Shown in pieces: positions 34,087-43,122 of a stretch of 64,000 nucleotides of DNA. Location of the stretch: positions 1 through 64,000 of the forward strand of contig NZ_VFTC01000006.1 in assembly GCF_007003975.1 (NCBI RefSeq). Direction: 5' to 3'. The stretch comes from Mesorhizobium sp. WSM4306. GTDB lineage: Bacteria; Pseudomonadota; Alphaproteobacteria; Rhizobiales; Rhizobiaceae. The notes under the pieces are model-generated. The model made no database searches, had not been told where the DNA came from, and worked only from the letters and a program-made list of their open reading frames with translations. A program made the position numbers and the translations under genes. How positions within the stretch are numbered: position 1 is the stretch's first letter; every line of letters begins with the position of its first letter.

Positions 34087-35561
34087 CAATGATCCTCCCG
34101 CGCGGGGAAACTCATGATAACCGACAATCCGGGGTTGGCAGGCAGAAGTTCGAGCTTGCCATTGTGGAACGTCATGATCGCCTTGGCGAGGCTGAGGCCG
34201 AGGCCCGATCCCGGCTGCGAGCGGCTCTTTTCCAGCCGCACAAAGCGTTCGGTCACCCTGGCGCGGTCGGCATCGTCGGGGATGCCATGGCCATTGTCGG
34301 CGACGGAAAGCCGGATTTCATGGCCGACACGCTGCAGCGCCACGCGCACAGCCGGCTTCTCAGTCGCGTCGGTCGAGTATTTGATGGCGTTGTCGACGAT
34401 GTTCGACAGCGCCTGGCCGATCAGCTCGCGATTGCCGTTGACGGTGAAATCCCCGTCCACAGAAGTTTCGAGCGCCACAACAGCCTCCTCCGCCACCGGC
34501 TCGTAAAGCTCGACGACATCGCGCACGGCGGCGGCGAGATCGACCTTGCTGGTGCTTTCCGAGGAATAGCCCGCCTCCAGCCTGGAGATCATCAGGATGG
34601 CGTTGAAGGTCTTAATCAGCTGGTCGGACTCGGCGATGGTGCCTTCCAGCGCCTGCCGGTAGTCGGTGGTCTTGTGCTTGCCCGAAAGCGTGGCCTCGGC
34701 CCGGTTGCGCAGTCTGGTCAGCGGCGTCTTCAAATCATGGGCGATGTTGTCGGAAACCTGTTTCAGGCCTTCGTTCAGCGTCGCGATCCTGGCCAGCATG
34801 GTGTTGAGGTTTTCCGACAGGCGGTCGAATTCGTCGCCGGCGCCGGTCACCGGCAACCGGCCTGTCAGGTCGCCGCCCATGATGCGGCGGCTCGCCTCCG
34901 AGACGCTGTCGATGCGCTTCAGCGCCGCGCGGCCGACAAAGAACCAGATCAGCAGCCCGCCCAACCCCATCATGCCCAGCGCCAGCATCAAGGCACGGCG
35001 AATGACGGCACGGAAGCGCTCGGGCTCGCCGAGATCGCGGCCTACAAGCATGATCATCTGGTTGGGTAGCCTGAGCACCAGCGCGATGGCATTGTGGCCC
35101 TTCTCGCCTTCCACCTGAATTTCGGTCTCGCCGGGGGGCGCCCCGTTAGGGTCGGCAGCCTGATTGCGCTGCCGCTCAAGTTCGCCTTCGCCGAAGCGGC
35201 GGTAGGAGAATGGCTCGGTCGTCCAGCCATCGGTCTCGAGCACGCCCGGCTCCAGGCTCTGCACATTGCCGGTCAGGATCTGGCCGTTGGCGTCGGCGAT
35301 CAGATAGAGGTTGGCGCCGGGCTGGCGCGAGCGCTGCTCGACGACGCGTACCAGCACCGGCAGGCCGCCGCGCTGATAGGCGCGGGCCAGGCCGAGCACC
35401 TCGTCATTGATGGTTTGCTGGGTCTGGCCGGTCAGCATGCGCGCCGACAGCGACGTCATGTAGAAGACCAGCAGCACGGCACAGAGGGCAAAAAGCAGGA
35501 AATAAAGCGCCGAAAGCCGCGCCGCCGTCGTCCTCATGATGGCCGGCAGGGAAAGGGCCAT
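34086..35561 (-). CDS. Sensor histidine kinase of the OmpR-type pair next to degP
   Basis: A 491-residue membrane kinase. Two transmembrane helices (LSALYFLLFALCAVLLVFYM and RALMLALGMMGLGGLLIWFFVG) frame a periplasmic sensor of about 140 residues. A HAMP domain follows (LKRIDSVSEASRRIMGGDLTGRLP), then HisKA with H275 in DNIAHDLKTPLTRLRN and an HATPase domain (NIVDNAIKYS, DNGHGIP, GSGLGLSLAKAI). Its partner is the response regulator immediately upstream; a 103-base mosaic repeat now separates the two genes. Signal unknown; proximity to degP suggests envelope stress. Start at 35561 or 35537, neither with a clear ribosome site. Confidence 0.9.
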   Translation of the reverse strand: MALSLPAIMRTTAARLSALYFLLFALCAVLLVFYMTSLSARMLTGQTQQTINDEVLGLARAYQRGGLPVLVRVVEQRSRQPGANLYLIADANGQILTGNVQSLEPGVLETDGWTTEPFSYRRFGEGELERQRNQAADPNGAPPGETEIQVEGEKGHNAIALVLRLPNQMIMLVGRDLGEPERFRAVIRRALMLALGMMGLGGLLIWFFVGRAALKRIDSVSEASRRIMGGDLTGRLPVTGAGDEFDRLSENLNTMLARIATLNEGLKQVSDNIAHDLKTPLTRLRNRAEATLSGKHKTTDYRQALEGTIAESDQLIKTFNAILMISRLEAGYSSESTSKVDLAAAVRDVVELYEPVAEEAVVALETSVDGDFTVNGNRELIGQALSNIVDNAIKYSTDATEKPAVRVALQRVGHEIRLSVADNGHGIPDDADRARVTERFVRLEKSRSQPGSGLGLSLAKAIMTFHNGKLELLPANPGLSVIMSFPAREDH

Positions 35562-35568
35562 GGATGTC

Positions 35569-35671
35569 TAGACCATGATCAGATTTGGTTGAAATCTCAT
35601 CATGATCTACCCCTTTGTTGGAGCATGATCTTTTCCAAAAACCGGTACCCACTTTTTGGGATCATGCTCTA
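35569..35671. repeat. Two-hairpin mosaic repeat (TAGA...TCTA bounded)
   Basis: A 103-base element beginning TAGACCATGATC and ending GATCATGCTCTA. It holds one hairpin at 35574-35608 (ATGATC ... GATTT / AAATC ... ATGATC) and a second at 35623-35667 (GCATGATC ... AAAAACCGGTACC ... ATCATGC). The second matches the cores at 4431 and 46713. Its right edge, read on the minus strand as TAGAGC, provides the stop codon of the response regulator. Confidence 0.8.
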
Positions 35672-36340
35672 GCTCTTCAGCATATAGCCGGCGCCGCGGA
35701 CGGTGTGCAGGATCGGCTTGTCGAAACCCTTCTCGATCTTGCCGCGCAGCCGCGAGACATGCACGTCGATGACGTTGGTCTGCGGATCGAAATGATAGTC
35801 CCAGACATTTTCGAGCAGCATGGTGCGCGTCACCACCTGGCCGGCATGGCGCATCAGATATTCGAGCAGGCGGAATTCGCGCGGCTGCAGCGTGATCTCG
35901 CGCGCAGCGCGCTTCACGGAATGAGAGAGACGGTCGAGCTCAAGATCGCCGACCCGGTAGACGGTTTCGGCTTCCCTGGCGCTGGCGCGGCGGTTCAGCA
36001 CCTCGACGCGGGCGAGCAATTCCGAAAAGGCATAGGGTTTGGTCAAGTAGTCGTCGCCGCCGGCGCGCAGACCGGTGACGCGGTCATCGACCTCGCCCAG
36101 TGCTGACAGGATCAGCACCGGCGTGGTGTTGCCGCGCGAGCGCAGGCCGGCAATGACGGAGAGCCCGTCGCGGCGCGGCATCATGCGGTCGACCACCATC
36201 ACGTCATAGTCGCCGGCATCGGCAAGCGCAAAGCCGGTTTCGCCGTCGCCGGCGACATGGGCGGTGTGCCCGGCCTCTGCAAAGGCCTTCTGCATATAGT
36301 CGGCCGCCTCGCGATCGTCTTCTATGACGAGAATCTTCAT
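35669..36340 (-). CDS. OmpR-family response regulator next to degP
   Basis: A 223-residue two-component regulator. The receiver domain has the acidic pair EDD (7-9), phospho-acceptor D51 in MVVDRMMPRRDG, and K in YLTKPYAFSELL. The C-terminal winged helix is complete (LQPREFRLLEYLMRHAGQVVTRTMLLENVWDYHFDPQTNVIDVHVSRLRGKIE ... HTVRGAGYML). ATG 36340 was chosen because the receiver fold starts there; the longer frame is non-conserved. It lies between degP and its cognate kinase on the same strand, in a gene order kept in related rhizobia. The stop codon is the edge of a mosaic repeat. Confidence 0.93.
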   Translation of the reverse strand: MKILVIEDDREAADYMQKAFAEAGHTAHVAGDGETGFALADAGDYDVMVVDRMMPRRDGLSVIAGLRSRGNTTPVLILSALGEVDDRVTGLRAGGDDYLTKPYAFSELLARVEVLNRRASAREAETVYRVGDLELDRLSHSVKRAAREITLQPREFRLLEYLMRHAGQVVTRTMLLENVWDYHFDPQTNVIDVHVSRLRGKIEKGFDKPILHTVRGAGYMLKS

Positions 36341-36482
36341 AGAGCCGTTATACGCGATTTCACTGGAAGATTGAGAGGCCGACATTTTGGCTATGGCTTT
36401 ACTGTTAGAGCGGCAGCAGGCGATGGGGCCCGCTGCCGCCGGGGGCAGAACACGATGACTGACTAACGCGTTCGGCCCCTTG

Positions 36483-36530
36483 CTTTTCCGTGCGGCGGCT
36501 CGGGGGTGTTGAAACCGCCGCACTGGAAAA
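36483..36530 (-). terminator. Hairpin downstream of degP
   Basis: CTTTTCC-GTGCGGCGG and CCGCCGCAC-T-GGAAAAG form a long stem with a 16-base loop just after the degP stop, probably its terminator on the minus strand. Confidence 0.6.
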
Positions 36531-36540
36531 GTGTTCGATG

Positions 36541-38088
36541 TCAGCCCTTGGCGACCGGCAGGGCGACGAAGCGGTTCGAGTCATCGCGGGTGATCTGCAT
36601 CAGCACCGCCTTGCGGCCGGACTTGACCGCATCGGCCATTGCCTTGGCGACGTCCTCGGTGCCGTTCACCTCCGTCGAATTGACCGAGGTGATGACGTCG
36701 CCGGGCTGGATGCCGCGGTCGGCAGCATCGCTGTCGGGGTCGACATCGGTCACCACCAGACCCTTGCCGTTCTCCGACTTGGTGACGGTGAGGCCGAGAT
36801 CGGCCAGCGCGGCCGGCTTTGCCGGTGCTGCGGGCTGCTGCGGGTCGGCCGAGGCCTGCTTGTCGGTGGACGGCAACGTGCCGAGATCGACCTTGATCGT
36901 CTCGCTCTTGCCGTCGCGCCACACCGTGACGTCGACCGACTTGCCGGGCGAGTAGGCGCCGATCAGACGGGCCAGTTCCTTCGGCGATGCAACGTCCTTG
37001 CCTTCGACCTGGGTGATCACGTCACCGGCGGTGATGCCGGCCTTCTTGCCGGGACCGTCGTCCTGGGCGCTGGAGACCAGAGCCCCGTTCTGCGACTTCA
37101 AGCCCAGCGATTCGGCGATATCCGAGGTGACCGGCTGGATTTCGACGCCGAGCCAACCACGCTGCACCGAGCCGCTCTTCATCAGGTCCTGCACCACCTG
37201 CTTGGCGGTCGAGGCCGGAATGTCGAAGGCGATGCCGACGCTGCCGCCCGAGGGCGAGAAGATCGCCGTGTTGATGCCGACGACCTGACCGTTGAGGTTG
37301 AAGGTCGGGCCACCCGAATTGCCGCGGTTGACCGAGGCGTCGATCTGGATGAAGTCGTCATAGGGGCCGGCGCCGATGTCACGGCCACGGGCCGAGACGA
37401 TGCCGGCGGTAACCGTGCCGCCGAGGCCGAACGGATTGCCGACGGCAACCACCCAGTCGCCGACGCGAACCTTGGAATCGTCGGCGAAATCGACATAGGT
37501 GAATTTGCCGACGCCATCGACCTTGAGCACGGCCAGATCGGTGCGCGGATCGGTGCCGATCAGCTTGGCGTCGAGTTCCTTGCCGTCATTCATCACCACG
37601 GTGAAGGCAGAGCCTTCCTCGACGACGTGGTTGTTGGTGACGAGGTAGCCGTCATCGGAGATGAAGAAGCCCGAACCCTGCGCCACCGGGCGAGGCTGGT
37701 CGTTGTTGTGGTCGCGACGGTTGAAGCGGCGATTGCCGCCTTCGCCGTTCTGGTCGCCGAAGCCGCGGAATTGCTTGAAGAACTGGCGCAGCTGCGGATT
37801 GTCGGGCAGAGGGTTGCCGTCCGGATCCTGCATCTGGTCGGAACCGTCATCGGAAGCAGGCTCGATCTTGGCCTTCACCTTGACGCTGACCACGGCCGGC
37901 GACACGCGCTCGACCACATCGGCAAAGCCCGGCACTTGCGGCGCTTCGACCCGCACAGCATCGGCCAGGACGGGGGCCGTGCCGGTGGCAACGGCGCCGA
38001 AGCCGATGGCGCCGGCAATGGCGAGGGAAGCCGCGGCAGCCAACAGGCGCTTGCGGGTGCGGGAATATGAATTGGGGGCAATAGACAT
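36541..38088 (-). CDS. degP: Do-family periplasmic serine protease DegP/HtrA
   Basis: A 515-residue envelope protease/chaperone. Residues 1-43 hold a basic start and a signal or anchor segment (LLAAAASLAIAGAIGFGAVATG ... VLA). The trypsin-like domain has the triad H154 (TNNHVV), D184 (RTDLAVLK) and S258 (RGNSGGP). Two PDZ domains follow (RGWLGVEIQPVT and LGLTVTKSENGKGLVVTDV). An acidic and Asn-rich loop at 80-132 is long, as in rhizobial DegP1. A ribosome site (AAGAGG) lies about ten bases upstream. It degrades misfolded periplasmic proteins. It lies between cycHJKL and a two-component pair, all in one direction. Confidence 0.95.
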   Translation of the reverse strand: MSIAPNSYSRTRKRLLAAAASLAIAGAIGFGAVATGTAPVLADAVRVEAPQVPGFADVVERVSPAVVSVKVKAKIEPASDDGSDQMQDPDGNPLPDNPQLRQFFKQFRGFGDQNGEGGNRRFNRRDHNNDQPRPVAQGSGFFISDDGYLVTNNHVVEEGSAFTVVMNDGKELDAKLIGTDPRTDLAVLKVDGVGKFTYVDFADDSKVRVGDWVVAVGNPFGLGGTVTAGIVSARGRDIGAGPYDDFIQIDASVNRGNSGGPTFNLNGQVVGINTAIFSPSGGSVGIAFDIPASTAKQVVQDLMKSGSVQRGWLGVEIQPVTSDIAESLGLKSQNGALVSSAQDDGPGKKAGITAGDVITQVEGKDVASPKELARLIGAYSPGKSVDVTVWRDGKSETIKVDLGTLPSTDKQASADPQQPAAPAKPAALADLGLTVTKSENGKGLVVTDVDPDSDAADRGIQPGDVITSVNSTEVNGTEDVAKAMADAVKSGRKAVLMQITRDDSNRFVALPVAKG

Positions 38089-38209
38089 GGATCTTGTATC
38101 CTCTTTTCACTGGATGCGGCTCAGGCAGTGCATCCTCGGTCAAGAGGAATAGAGAGGCGCACATTACGGCGCCATTTCCGAAGCATGAAAGTTTTGTAAT
38201 GTTGGGGGC

Positions 38210-38362
38210 ATGAGCCACGTGGCCGATATCATCGAAGGCATTAAACGCAGTATGGCCGACGCATCGGCTGGCCGTGTCGTCTCCCACGACGACGCCATGG
38301 CTGAAATTGACACAGTGATCGAAGCGGCGGAAGCTAAGCGCCCGGAGGAATGGCCGAGCTAA
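38210..38362 (+). CDS. Possible orphan antitoxin-like peptide (50 aa)
   Basis: A 50-codon frame on the plus strand between degP and cycL (both minus): it begins MSHVADIIEGIKRSMADASA and continues GRVVSHDDAMAEIDTVIEA. The GRVVSHDDAMAEID segment resembles the C-terminal part of small RHH-type antitoxins (pattern GRVV-HE--M-E-D). No toxin gene is adjacent. The last four bases overlap the cycL stop. GGGGG sits immediately before ATG, closer than ideal for a ribosome site. It may be a solitary or truncated antitoxin. Tentative. Confidence 0.45.
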   Translation: MSHVADIIEGIKRSMADASAGRVVSHDDAMAEIDTVIEAAEAKRPEEWPS

Positions 38363-38823
38363 TCGCTCAGCATCTTGCGCAGGGCCGCCTGTTCTTCGGC
38401 GCTCAGCGCCTTGGTCGCGAGCGAGCGGCGGGAGCGCGTGGTCAGCACGATGAAGACGCCGCCGACCAGCAGCAGAAGCACCGGCGTGCCCCACAGCAAA
38501 GCGTTGCGCAAGCTGAAGCGCGGCTTCAGCAGCACGAACTCGCCGTAGCGCGACACGATATAGTCCATCACCTGCTGATCGGTATCGCCGGCAACGAGGC
38601 GCTGGCGCACCAGAATGCGCAGGTCGCGGGCAAGGTCTGCATCGGATTCGTCGATCGACTGGTTCTGGCAGACCATGCAGCGCAGGCCTTCCGACAGGAG
38701 CCGCGCCCGCGCTTCGAGCGCCGGATCGGCGAGAACCTCGTCCGGTTTCACCGCTTGGGCTGCGCCGGCAAACAGCAGCGCCAGCAGCAAAACGAGCGAG
38801 GCCAACGAAAACCTGGTGCTCAC
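38359..38823 (-). CDS. cycL: Cytochrome c maturation protein CycL/CcmH
   Basis: A 154-residue periplasm-facing thiol protein that keeps apocytochrome c cysteines reduced for haem attachment. It has a signal or anchor (FSLASLVLLLALLFAGAAQA), the redox motif LRCMVC (C49, C52) with CQNQSIDESDADLARDLR, and a C-terminal membrane helix (ALLWGTPVLLLLVGGVFIVL). The GTG start overlaps the cycK stop (GTGA). It is the last gene of cycHJKL. Confidence 0.96.
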   Translation of the reverse strand: MSTRFSLASLVLLLALLFAGAAQAVKPDEVLADPALEARARLLSEGLRCMVCQNQSIDESDADLARDLRILVRQRLVAGDTDQQVMDYIVSRYGEFVLLKPRFSLRNALLWGTPVLLLLVGGVFIVLTTRSRRSLATKALSAEEQAALRKMLSD

Positions 38824-40811
38824 GGCACGCCTGCCGACGGCATGGCAGCTGGCTGCTTGCGGCGGCGCGATGGCGCGCCGACACGCAGGCGGCGGTCGAA
38901 CAGCGACATTGCCGCGCCCGCCATCATCACGAGACCACCGCCCCAGATCAGCGTCACCAGCGGCTTCCACCACAGGCGCACGACGACCGAACCGTCGGTG
39001 CCCTGGTCGCCCAGCGACAGATAGAGCTGGCTGAAGCCGATCGTCTCGATGCCGGATTCGGTCGTCGTCGTCTGCCGCACCGGAAAGAAGCGCTTGGCCG
39101 AGGTGATTTCAGCCGCAATGCCGCCATCGGCGCCGATCAAGGAAAAGCGGCCGCGGTCCTCGCTGTAATTCGGGCCCTGCGCGGGATAGAGCCCTTCGAA
39201 GCGCAGCGTGTGGCCGGAGAGTTCGACGCTCTCGCCGGCATGCATCGACAGGATTTTTTCGGTGCCGAAGCACAGCGTGCCGACAATGCCGAGCGTCGTC
39301 AGCCCGAGGCCGAGATGGGCAAGTGCGGTGCCGAAGACCGAACGCGGCAGGCCTGCGAAACGGCGCAACATGATGGCCGGCGACACATTGCCGAAGCCGG
39401 ATTTGACGGCAAGGTCGGTGAGCGCGCCGCAGACCAGCCAGCAGGCTAGGCCGACGCCAAGGGCGGCGAACACCGACGCGCCGTTGACGAACAGGCCGGT
39501 GACCAGCATCGCCACAAGGGCGGCCGCGAAGGCGGCCATCAGGCGCTGGGCGACGGCATAGAGGTCGCCGCGCTTCCAGGCGAGCAGCGGCCCAAAGGGG
39601 ACCAGGATCAGCAGCGGCACCATCAGCGGGCCGAATGTCAGGTTGAAGAACGGCGCACCGACCGAGATCTTGCCGGCCGAAAGCGCCTCGACCGCCAGCG
39701 GATAGAGCGTGCCGACCAGCACGGTGGCGGTAGCCGTGGTCAGGAACAGATTGTTGAGCACCAGCGCGCCTTCGCGCGAGATCGGGTGGAACAGGCCGCC
39801 GGCGGTCAGCCTGGAGGCGCGCAGCGCAAACAACGCCAGCGAGCCGCCGATGAACAACGTCAATATGCACAGAATGAAGATGCCTCGCGTCGGGTCTGTG
39901 GCAAAGGCATGCACCGAGGTCAGCACGCCCGAGCGCACCAGGAAGGTGCCGAGCAGCGACAGCGAGAAGGTGAGGATGGCGAGCAGCAGCGTCCAGATCT
40001 TGAGCGCCGAGCGCTTTTCCATGACGATCGCCGAATGCAGCAGGGCGGTACCCGCAAGCCACGGCATGAAGGAGGCGTTCTCGACCGGATCCCAGAACCA
40101 GAAGCCGCCCCAGCCGAGCTCGTAATAGGCCCAGTACGAGCCCATGGCGATGCCGCCGGTGAGGAACATCCAGGCGACCAGCGTCCATGGCCGCACCCAG
40201 CGCGCCCAGGAGGCATCGATGCGGCCCTCGATCAGGGCCGCGACCGAGAAGGAAAAGCATATGGAGAAGCCGACATAGCCGAGATAGAGCAGCGGCGGAT
40301 GGATGGCGAGGCCGAGATCCTGCAGGACCGGGTTGAGATCGCGGCCTTCGATCGGCGCCGGATTGAGCCGAATGAACGGGTTGGACGTCGCCAGGATGAA
40401 CAGGAAGAAGGTGGCGCCGATCGCCCCTTGCACGGCCAGCACATTGGCGCGCAGCGTTGCCGGCAGGTTGGAACCGAAGACGGCGACCAGCGCGCCGAAG
40501 AAGGTCAGGATCAGCACCCAGAGCAGCATCGAGCCTTCATGATTGCCCCAGGTTCCGGTGATCTTGTAGATCAGCGGCTGCAGCGAATGCGAGTTTTCCC
40601 ACACGCTAGCCACCGAAAAATCGGAGCTGGCATAGGCGCCGGCGAGTGCTGCGAAGGAAAGCGCGGTCAGCGCGAAGCCGGTGACCGTGACGGGGCCGCC
40701 GACGGCCATCAGCCGCTGATTGCCAGTGCGGGCGCCGATGAGCGGCACCAGCGTCTGCACCAGCGACAGGGCGAAAGCGAGGACGAGCGCGAAATGTCCG
40801 GTCTCAACCAT
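38820..40811 (-). CDS. cycK: Haem lyase subunit CycK/CcmF
   Basis: A 663-residue polytopic membrane protein of the cytochrome c maturation system I that joins haem to apocytochrome. The tryptophan-rich haem-handling segment is intact (WAYYELGWGGFWFWDPVENASFMPWL) and histidines for haem binding lie on both sides (GTWGNHEGSMLLW; GLAIHPPLLYLGYVG). The hydrophobic profile and length are those of CcmF. It overlaps cycL and is two bases from cycJ, so all four genes are one transcript. Confidence 0.96.
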   Translation of the reverse strand: MVETGHFALVLAFALSLVQTLVPLIGARTGNQRLMAVGGPVTVTGFALTALSFAALAGAYASSDFSVASVWENSHSLQPLIYKITGTWGNHEGSMLLWVLILTFFGALVAVFGSNLPATLRANVLAVQGAIGATFFLFILATSNPFIRLNPAPIEGRDLNPVLQDLGLAIHPPLLYLGYVGFSICFSFSVAALIEGRIDASWARWVRPWTLVAWMFLTGGIAMGSYWAYYELGWGGFWFWDPVENASFMPWLAGTALLHSAIVMEKRSALKIWTLLLAILTFSLSLLGTFLVRSGVLTSVHAFATDPTRGIFILCILTLFIGGSLALFALRASRLTAGGLFHPISREGALVLNNLFLTTATATVLVGTLYPLAVEALSAGKISVGAPFFNLTFGPLMVPLLILVPFGPLLAWKRGDLYAVAQRLMAAFAAALVAMLVTGLFVNGASVFAALGVGLACWLVCGALTDLAVKSGFGNVSPAIMLRRFAGLPRSVFGTALAHLGLGLTTLGIVGTLCFGTEKILSMHAGESVELSGHTLRFEGLYPAQGPNYSEDRGRFSLIGADGGIAAEITSAKRFFPVRQTTTTESGIETIGFSQLYLSLGDQGTDGSVVVRLWWKPLVTLIWGGGLVMMAGAAMSLFDRRLRVGAPSRRRKQPAAMPSAGVP

Positions 40812-40813
40812 TG

Positions 40814-41254
40814 TCAGTTCGTGCTTTCCTGCCAGACGCCCTTGGCCTTCAGCCCATCGGCCACTTCCTTGGGCATATAACGCTCGTCATGCTTGGCCAG
40901 CACGCTGTCGGCGACGAAGACGCCGTCCGCGCCGAAGCTGCCCTCGGTGATGACGCCCTGCTCCTCGCGGAACAGGTCGGGCAGGATGCCGGTATAGATG
41001 ACCTTGACCGATTTGTGGGTGTCGGTCACCGAGAAGGCAACCGTCGCGCCCTCCCCGCGCACGACCGTGCCCTTTTCGACGAGGCCGCCGAGCCTGATGC
41101 GCTGTCCCGGCTGGACGCTGGCAGTGGTCAGGTCGGCAGGCATGTAGAAATACGAAGCTTTTTGGCCGAGCGCATAGAAGATCAGCCCGGTGGCGGCGCC
41201 GAGGAAAGCCAGCCCTCCGATGATCACGGACAATCGCTTCTGCTTGCGCGTCAT
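40814..41254 (-). CDS. cycJ: Haem chaperone CycJ/CcmE
   Basis: A 146-residue membrane-anchored periplasmic haem carrier. A single N-terminal helix ([22 protein letters not shown]) is followed by a beta-barrel ([49 protein letters not shown]) and the haem-binding motif [11 protein letters not shown] with H122 and Y126. All diagnostic residues are present. It passes haem to CycK. Spacing to its neighbours is two to three bases. Confidence 0.97.
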   Translation of the reverse strand: MTRKQKRLSVIIGGLAFLGAATGLIFYALGQKASYFYMPADLTTASVQPGQRIRLGGLVEKGTVVRGEGATVAFSVTDTHKSVKVIYTGILPDLFREEQGVITEGSFGADGVFVADSVLAKHDERYMPKEVADGLKAKGVWQESTN

Positions 41255-41257
41255 GTC

Positions 41258-42397
41258 CTACTCCGTCGCCGTCAGGCCGAGCGAGGCGGCAAGGGCGGTG
41301 AATTTCTTCGCTTCCTCACTGTCGGCGCCAAACACGGCAATACCGCGATGCAGCGCGTCACGCGCCGCATCGGCCTTGCCCAGCACCACATAGGAACGAA
41401 TGAGCCGCATCCATCCTTCCGTGTCGCGCGGATTTTGCCGCAGTTTTTCATCGAGACCGGCGACCATGGTGTCGATCATGGCCTGCCTGTCCTGCGGCGC
41501 CATGGACGAGGCAGCATCGACGGCTGCGGCATCGGGGCCTGTCGCGGGCTCTCCTGACGCGGCGCTACGGTTGGCGGCATCGGCCAGCGCCTGTTGGACG
41601 GCACCGCGCCACGGCGAATCCTGCGGCAGGAGCCCGAGCATTTTCTGCCAGGCAGCGGTCGCCTCCGCCAGACGGCCTTCCTGCGCCAGCGCCATGGCCA
41701 GGTAGAAAGAGGCTTTCGGGTTTGCCGGGTCGAGCCTCAACGCCTGTTCGAAAGCCGATTGCGCATCGGCCGAGACAATGCCACCTGCAGCATTGGCGAT
41801 CGCCTCGCCGAGACCAGCCTCGCGGGCTGCGGTGTCGCCATCGAGGCGGATGGCGTTGCGATAGGCGGTCACGGCATCGGAAAAGCGCTGCAGGCGCAGA
41901 TAGATCGGGGCGAGCACGTCCCATCCCCTGCCATCGGACGGATTGGCGGCAAGGTGGGCCTCGGCGCGCGCCACCAACTCATCGACCGAACTATCGGCCG
42001 GGTTCTTGGCCAGCCGTTCGGCAAGCGGCTGCGACGGCAAATCGGGCGAGCCAACCTGACTGTACAGGCCCCAGCTGAGCAGCGGGACCACCAGCACCGC
42101 TGATGTCGCCACCAGCCTGGCCGCTCTCGACGGCTGCCGCGTGCCAGCCGCATCGGCTTGACTGGTGTTGCCCAGGCGAAGGATGCGGCGGGCGATTTCG
42201 GCGCGCGCCTCCTCGGCTTCCGCCGGCTGGATCAGGCCGCGCGAGGCGTCACGATCAAGCTCGGCCAGTTGGTCGCGATAGACTTCGAGGTCATGGTCGC
42301 TGCTGGACGAAGCGCCCTTGCCGCCGCCGGTCAGCGGCAGCAGCACCGCCAGGCTTGCGCCCAGCGTGAGGATTGCGGCTATGACCCAGAACAGCAT
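41258..42397 (-). CDS. cycH: Cytochrome c maturation TPR protein CycH/CcmI
   Basis: A 379-residue apocytochrome-binding protein. It has two membrane helices (MLFWVIAAILTLGASLAVLLPL near the start and ARLVATSAVLVVPLLSWGLY near 95), a cytosolic leucine-zipper-like loop between (LEVYRDQLAELDRDASRGLIQPAEAEEARAEI), and a periplasmic TPR region (RGWDVLAPIYLRLQRFSDAVTAYRNAIRLDG; PKASFYLAMALAQEGRLAEATAAWQKML). ATG 42397 follows GGAAG; a GTG at 42442 is less likely. It is the first gene of the operon. In Rhizobium leguminosarum, cycHJKL mutants are affected in cytochromes and iron uptake. Confidence 0.95.
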   Translation of the reverse strand: MLFWVIAAILTLGASLAVLLPLTGGGKGASSSSDHDLEVYRDQLAELDRDASRGLIQPAEAEEARAEIARRILRLGNTSQADAAGTRQPSRAARLVATSAVLVVPLLSWGLYSQVGSPDLPSQPLAERLAKNPADSSVDELVARAEAHLAANPSDGRGWDVLAPIYLRLQRFSDAVTAYRNAIRLDGDTAAREAGLGEAIANAAGGIVSADAQSAFEQALRLDPANPKASFYLAMALAQEGRLAEATAAWQKMLGLLPQDSPWRGAVQQALADAANRSAASGEPATGPDAAAVDAASSMAPQDRQAMIDTMVAGLDEKLRQNPRDTEGWMRLIRSYVVLGKADAARDALHRGIAVFGADSEEAKKFTALAASLGLTATE

Positions 42398-42503
42398 GGT
42401 TCTTCCAATAGAGCGAGAGCCCTGCTCTGCCAACACGGACACGCTGCGACGCTTTGACGGCAGCGAGCAAGCAAGCCCGGTCCCAATCAGCCGGACCGGA
42501 TAC

Positions 42504-42947
42504 TCAGGTCAGCGGCGTCCAGCTGCCGTCAGCGTTGCGGCAGGCGGTGCCACGCGCGGTCTGGCCGGCCGTGCCGGTGAACACCGTATGGGTGTATTGG
42601 CGGCAATCCTGCGAGCCGACGCGGTACGGCTGGGCCGCGACGACTTCGCCGGAATGGGCCGAACTGTCGCTCTTCCACGTCACCTTCTGGCCGCTCGCCG
42701 TATATTCGAGGGCCTTGTATTCCGCCTCGAGTGCCTTGCGCTTCTCGGTCTCGTTCAGGCCACTGCCGATCGATCCGCCGACGAGCCCGCCGGCCATGGC
42801 CGAAATGATCGTCGTCGCGACTTTGGCCCCTGAAGGAGGCGTCGCGGGCGGGTTGGTGATGGAAATATCCGGGCCGCCGCCCTTGCTCAGGGTTCCGCAG
42901 CCGGAGAGAGCGAGCAGTGCGGAAACAAGCGCAACGCGAATCTTCAT
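42504..42947 (-). CDS. Outer-membrane lipoprotein, 17-kDa antigen-like (glycine zipper)
   Basis: A 147-residue lipoprotein. The signal peptide ends in a lipobox, LLALSGC, with Cys lipidated. The mature part has a glycine-zipper segment (MAGGLVGGSIGSGL) and a C-terminal domain (EYKALEYTASGQKVTWKSD ... QDCRQYTHTVF ... RGTACRNADGSWTPL) like the RT0821/17-kDa surface antigen group. It probably stabilises the envelope. ATG 42947 is set by the signal peptide. It lies between feuQ and cycH on the same strand, with 175 bases to feuQ. Confidence 0.88.
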   Translation of the reverse strand: MKIRVALVSALLALSGCGTLSKGGGPDISITNPPATPPSGAKVATTIISAMAGGLVGGSIGSGLNETEKRKALEAEYKALEYTASGQKVTWKSDSSAHSGEVVAAQPYRVGSQDCRQYTHTVFTGTAGQTARGTACRNADGSWTPLT

Positions 42948-43122
42948 GCCAACAACCGGTTTTCTTGGACGGGATGCTCTTGGGGCCGCGTCATCGGGGA
43001 TGTCTGCTGGCCATAGTATTGATATTTGTCGGAAATTTGGCCGTTTGCCGACCATCCGAGGAGCAATCGACAGGTCGCCATAACACAGGCGCCCAGCCAT
43101 GTCGATTGGCCCTGGAAATGCA

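Noticed and set aside
30994..34092. A 1032-codon open frame antisense to glnE
   Set aside because: It mirrors the glnE codons in a high-GC gene, has no ribosome site or recognisable domain, and the glnE product is complete on the other strand.
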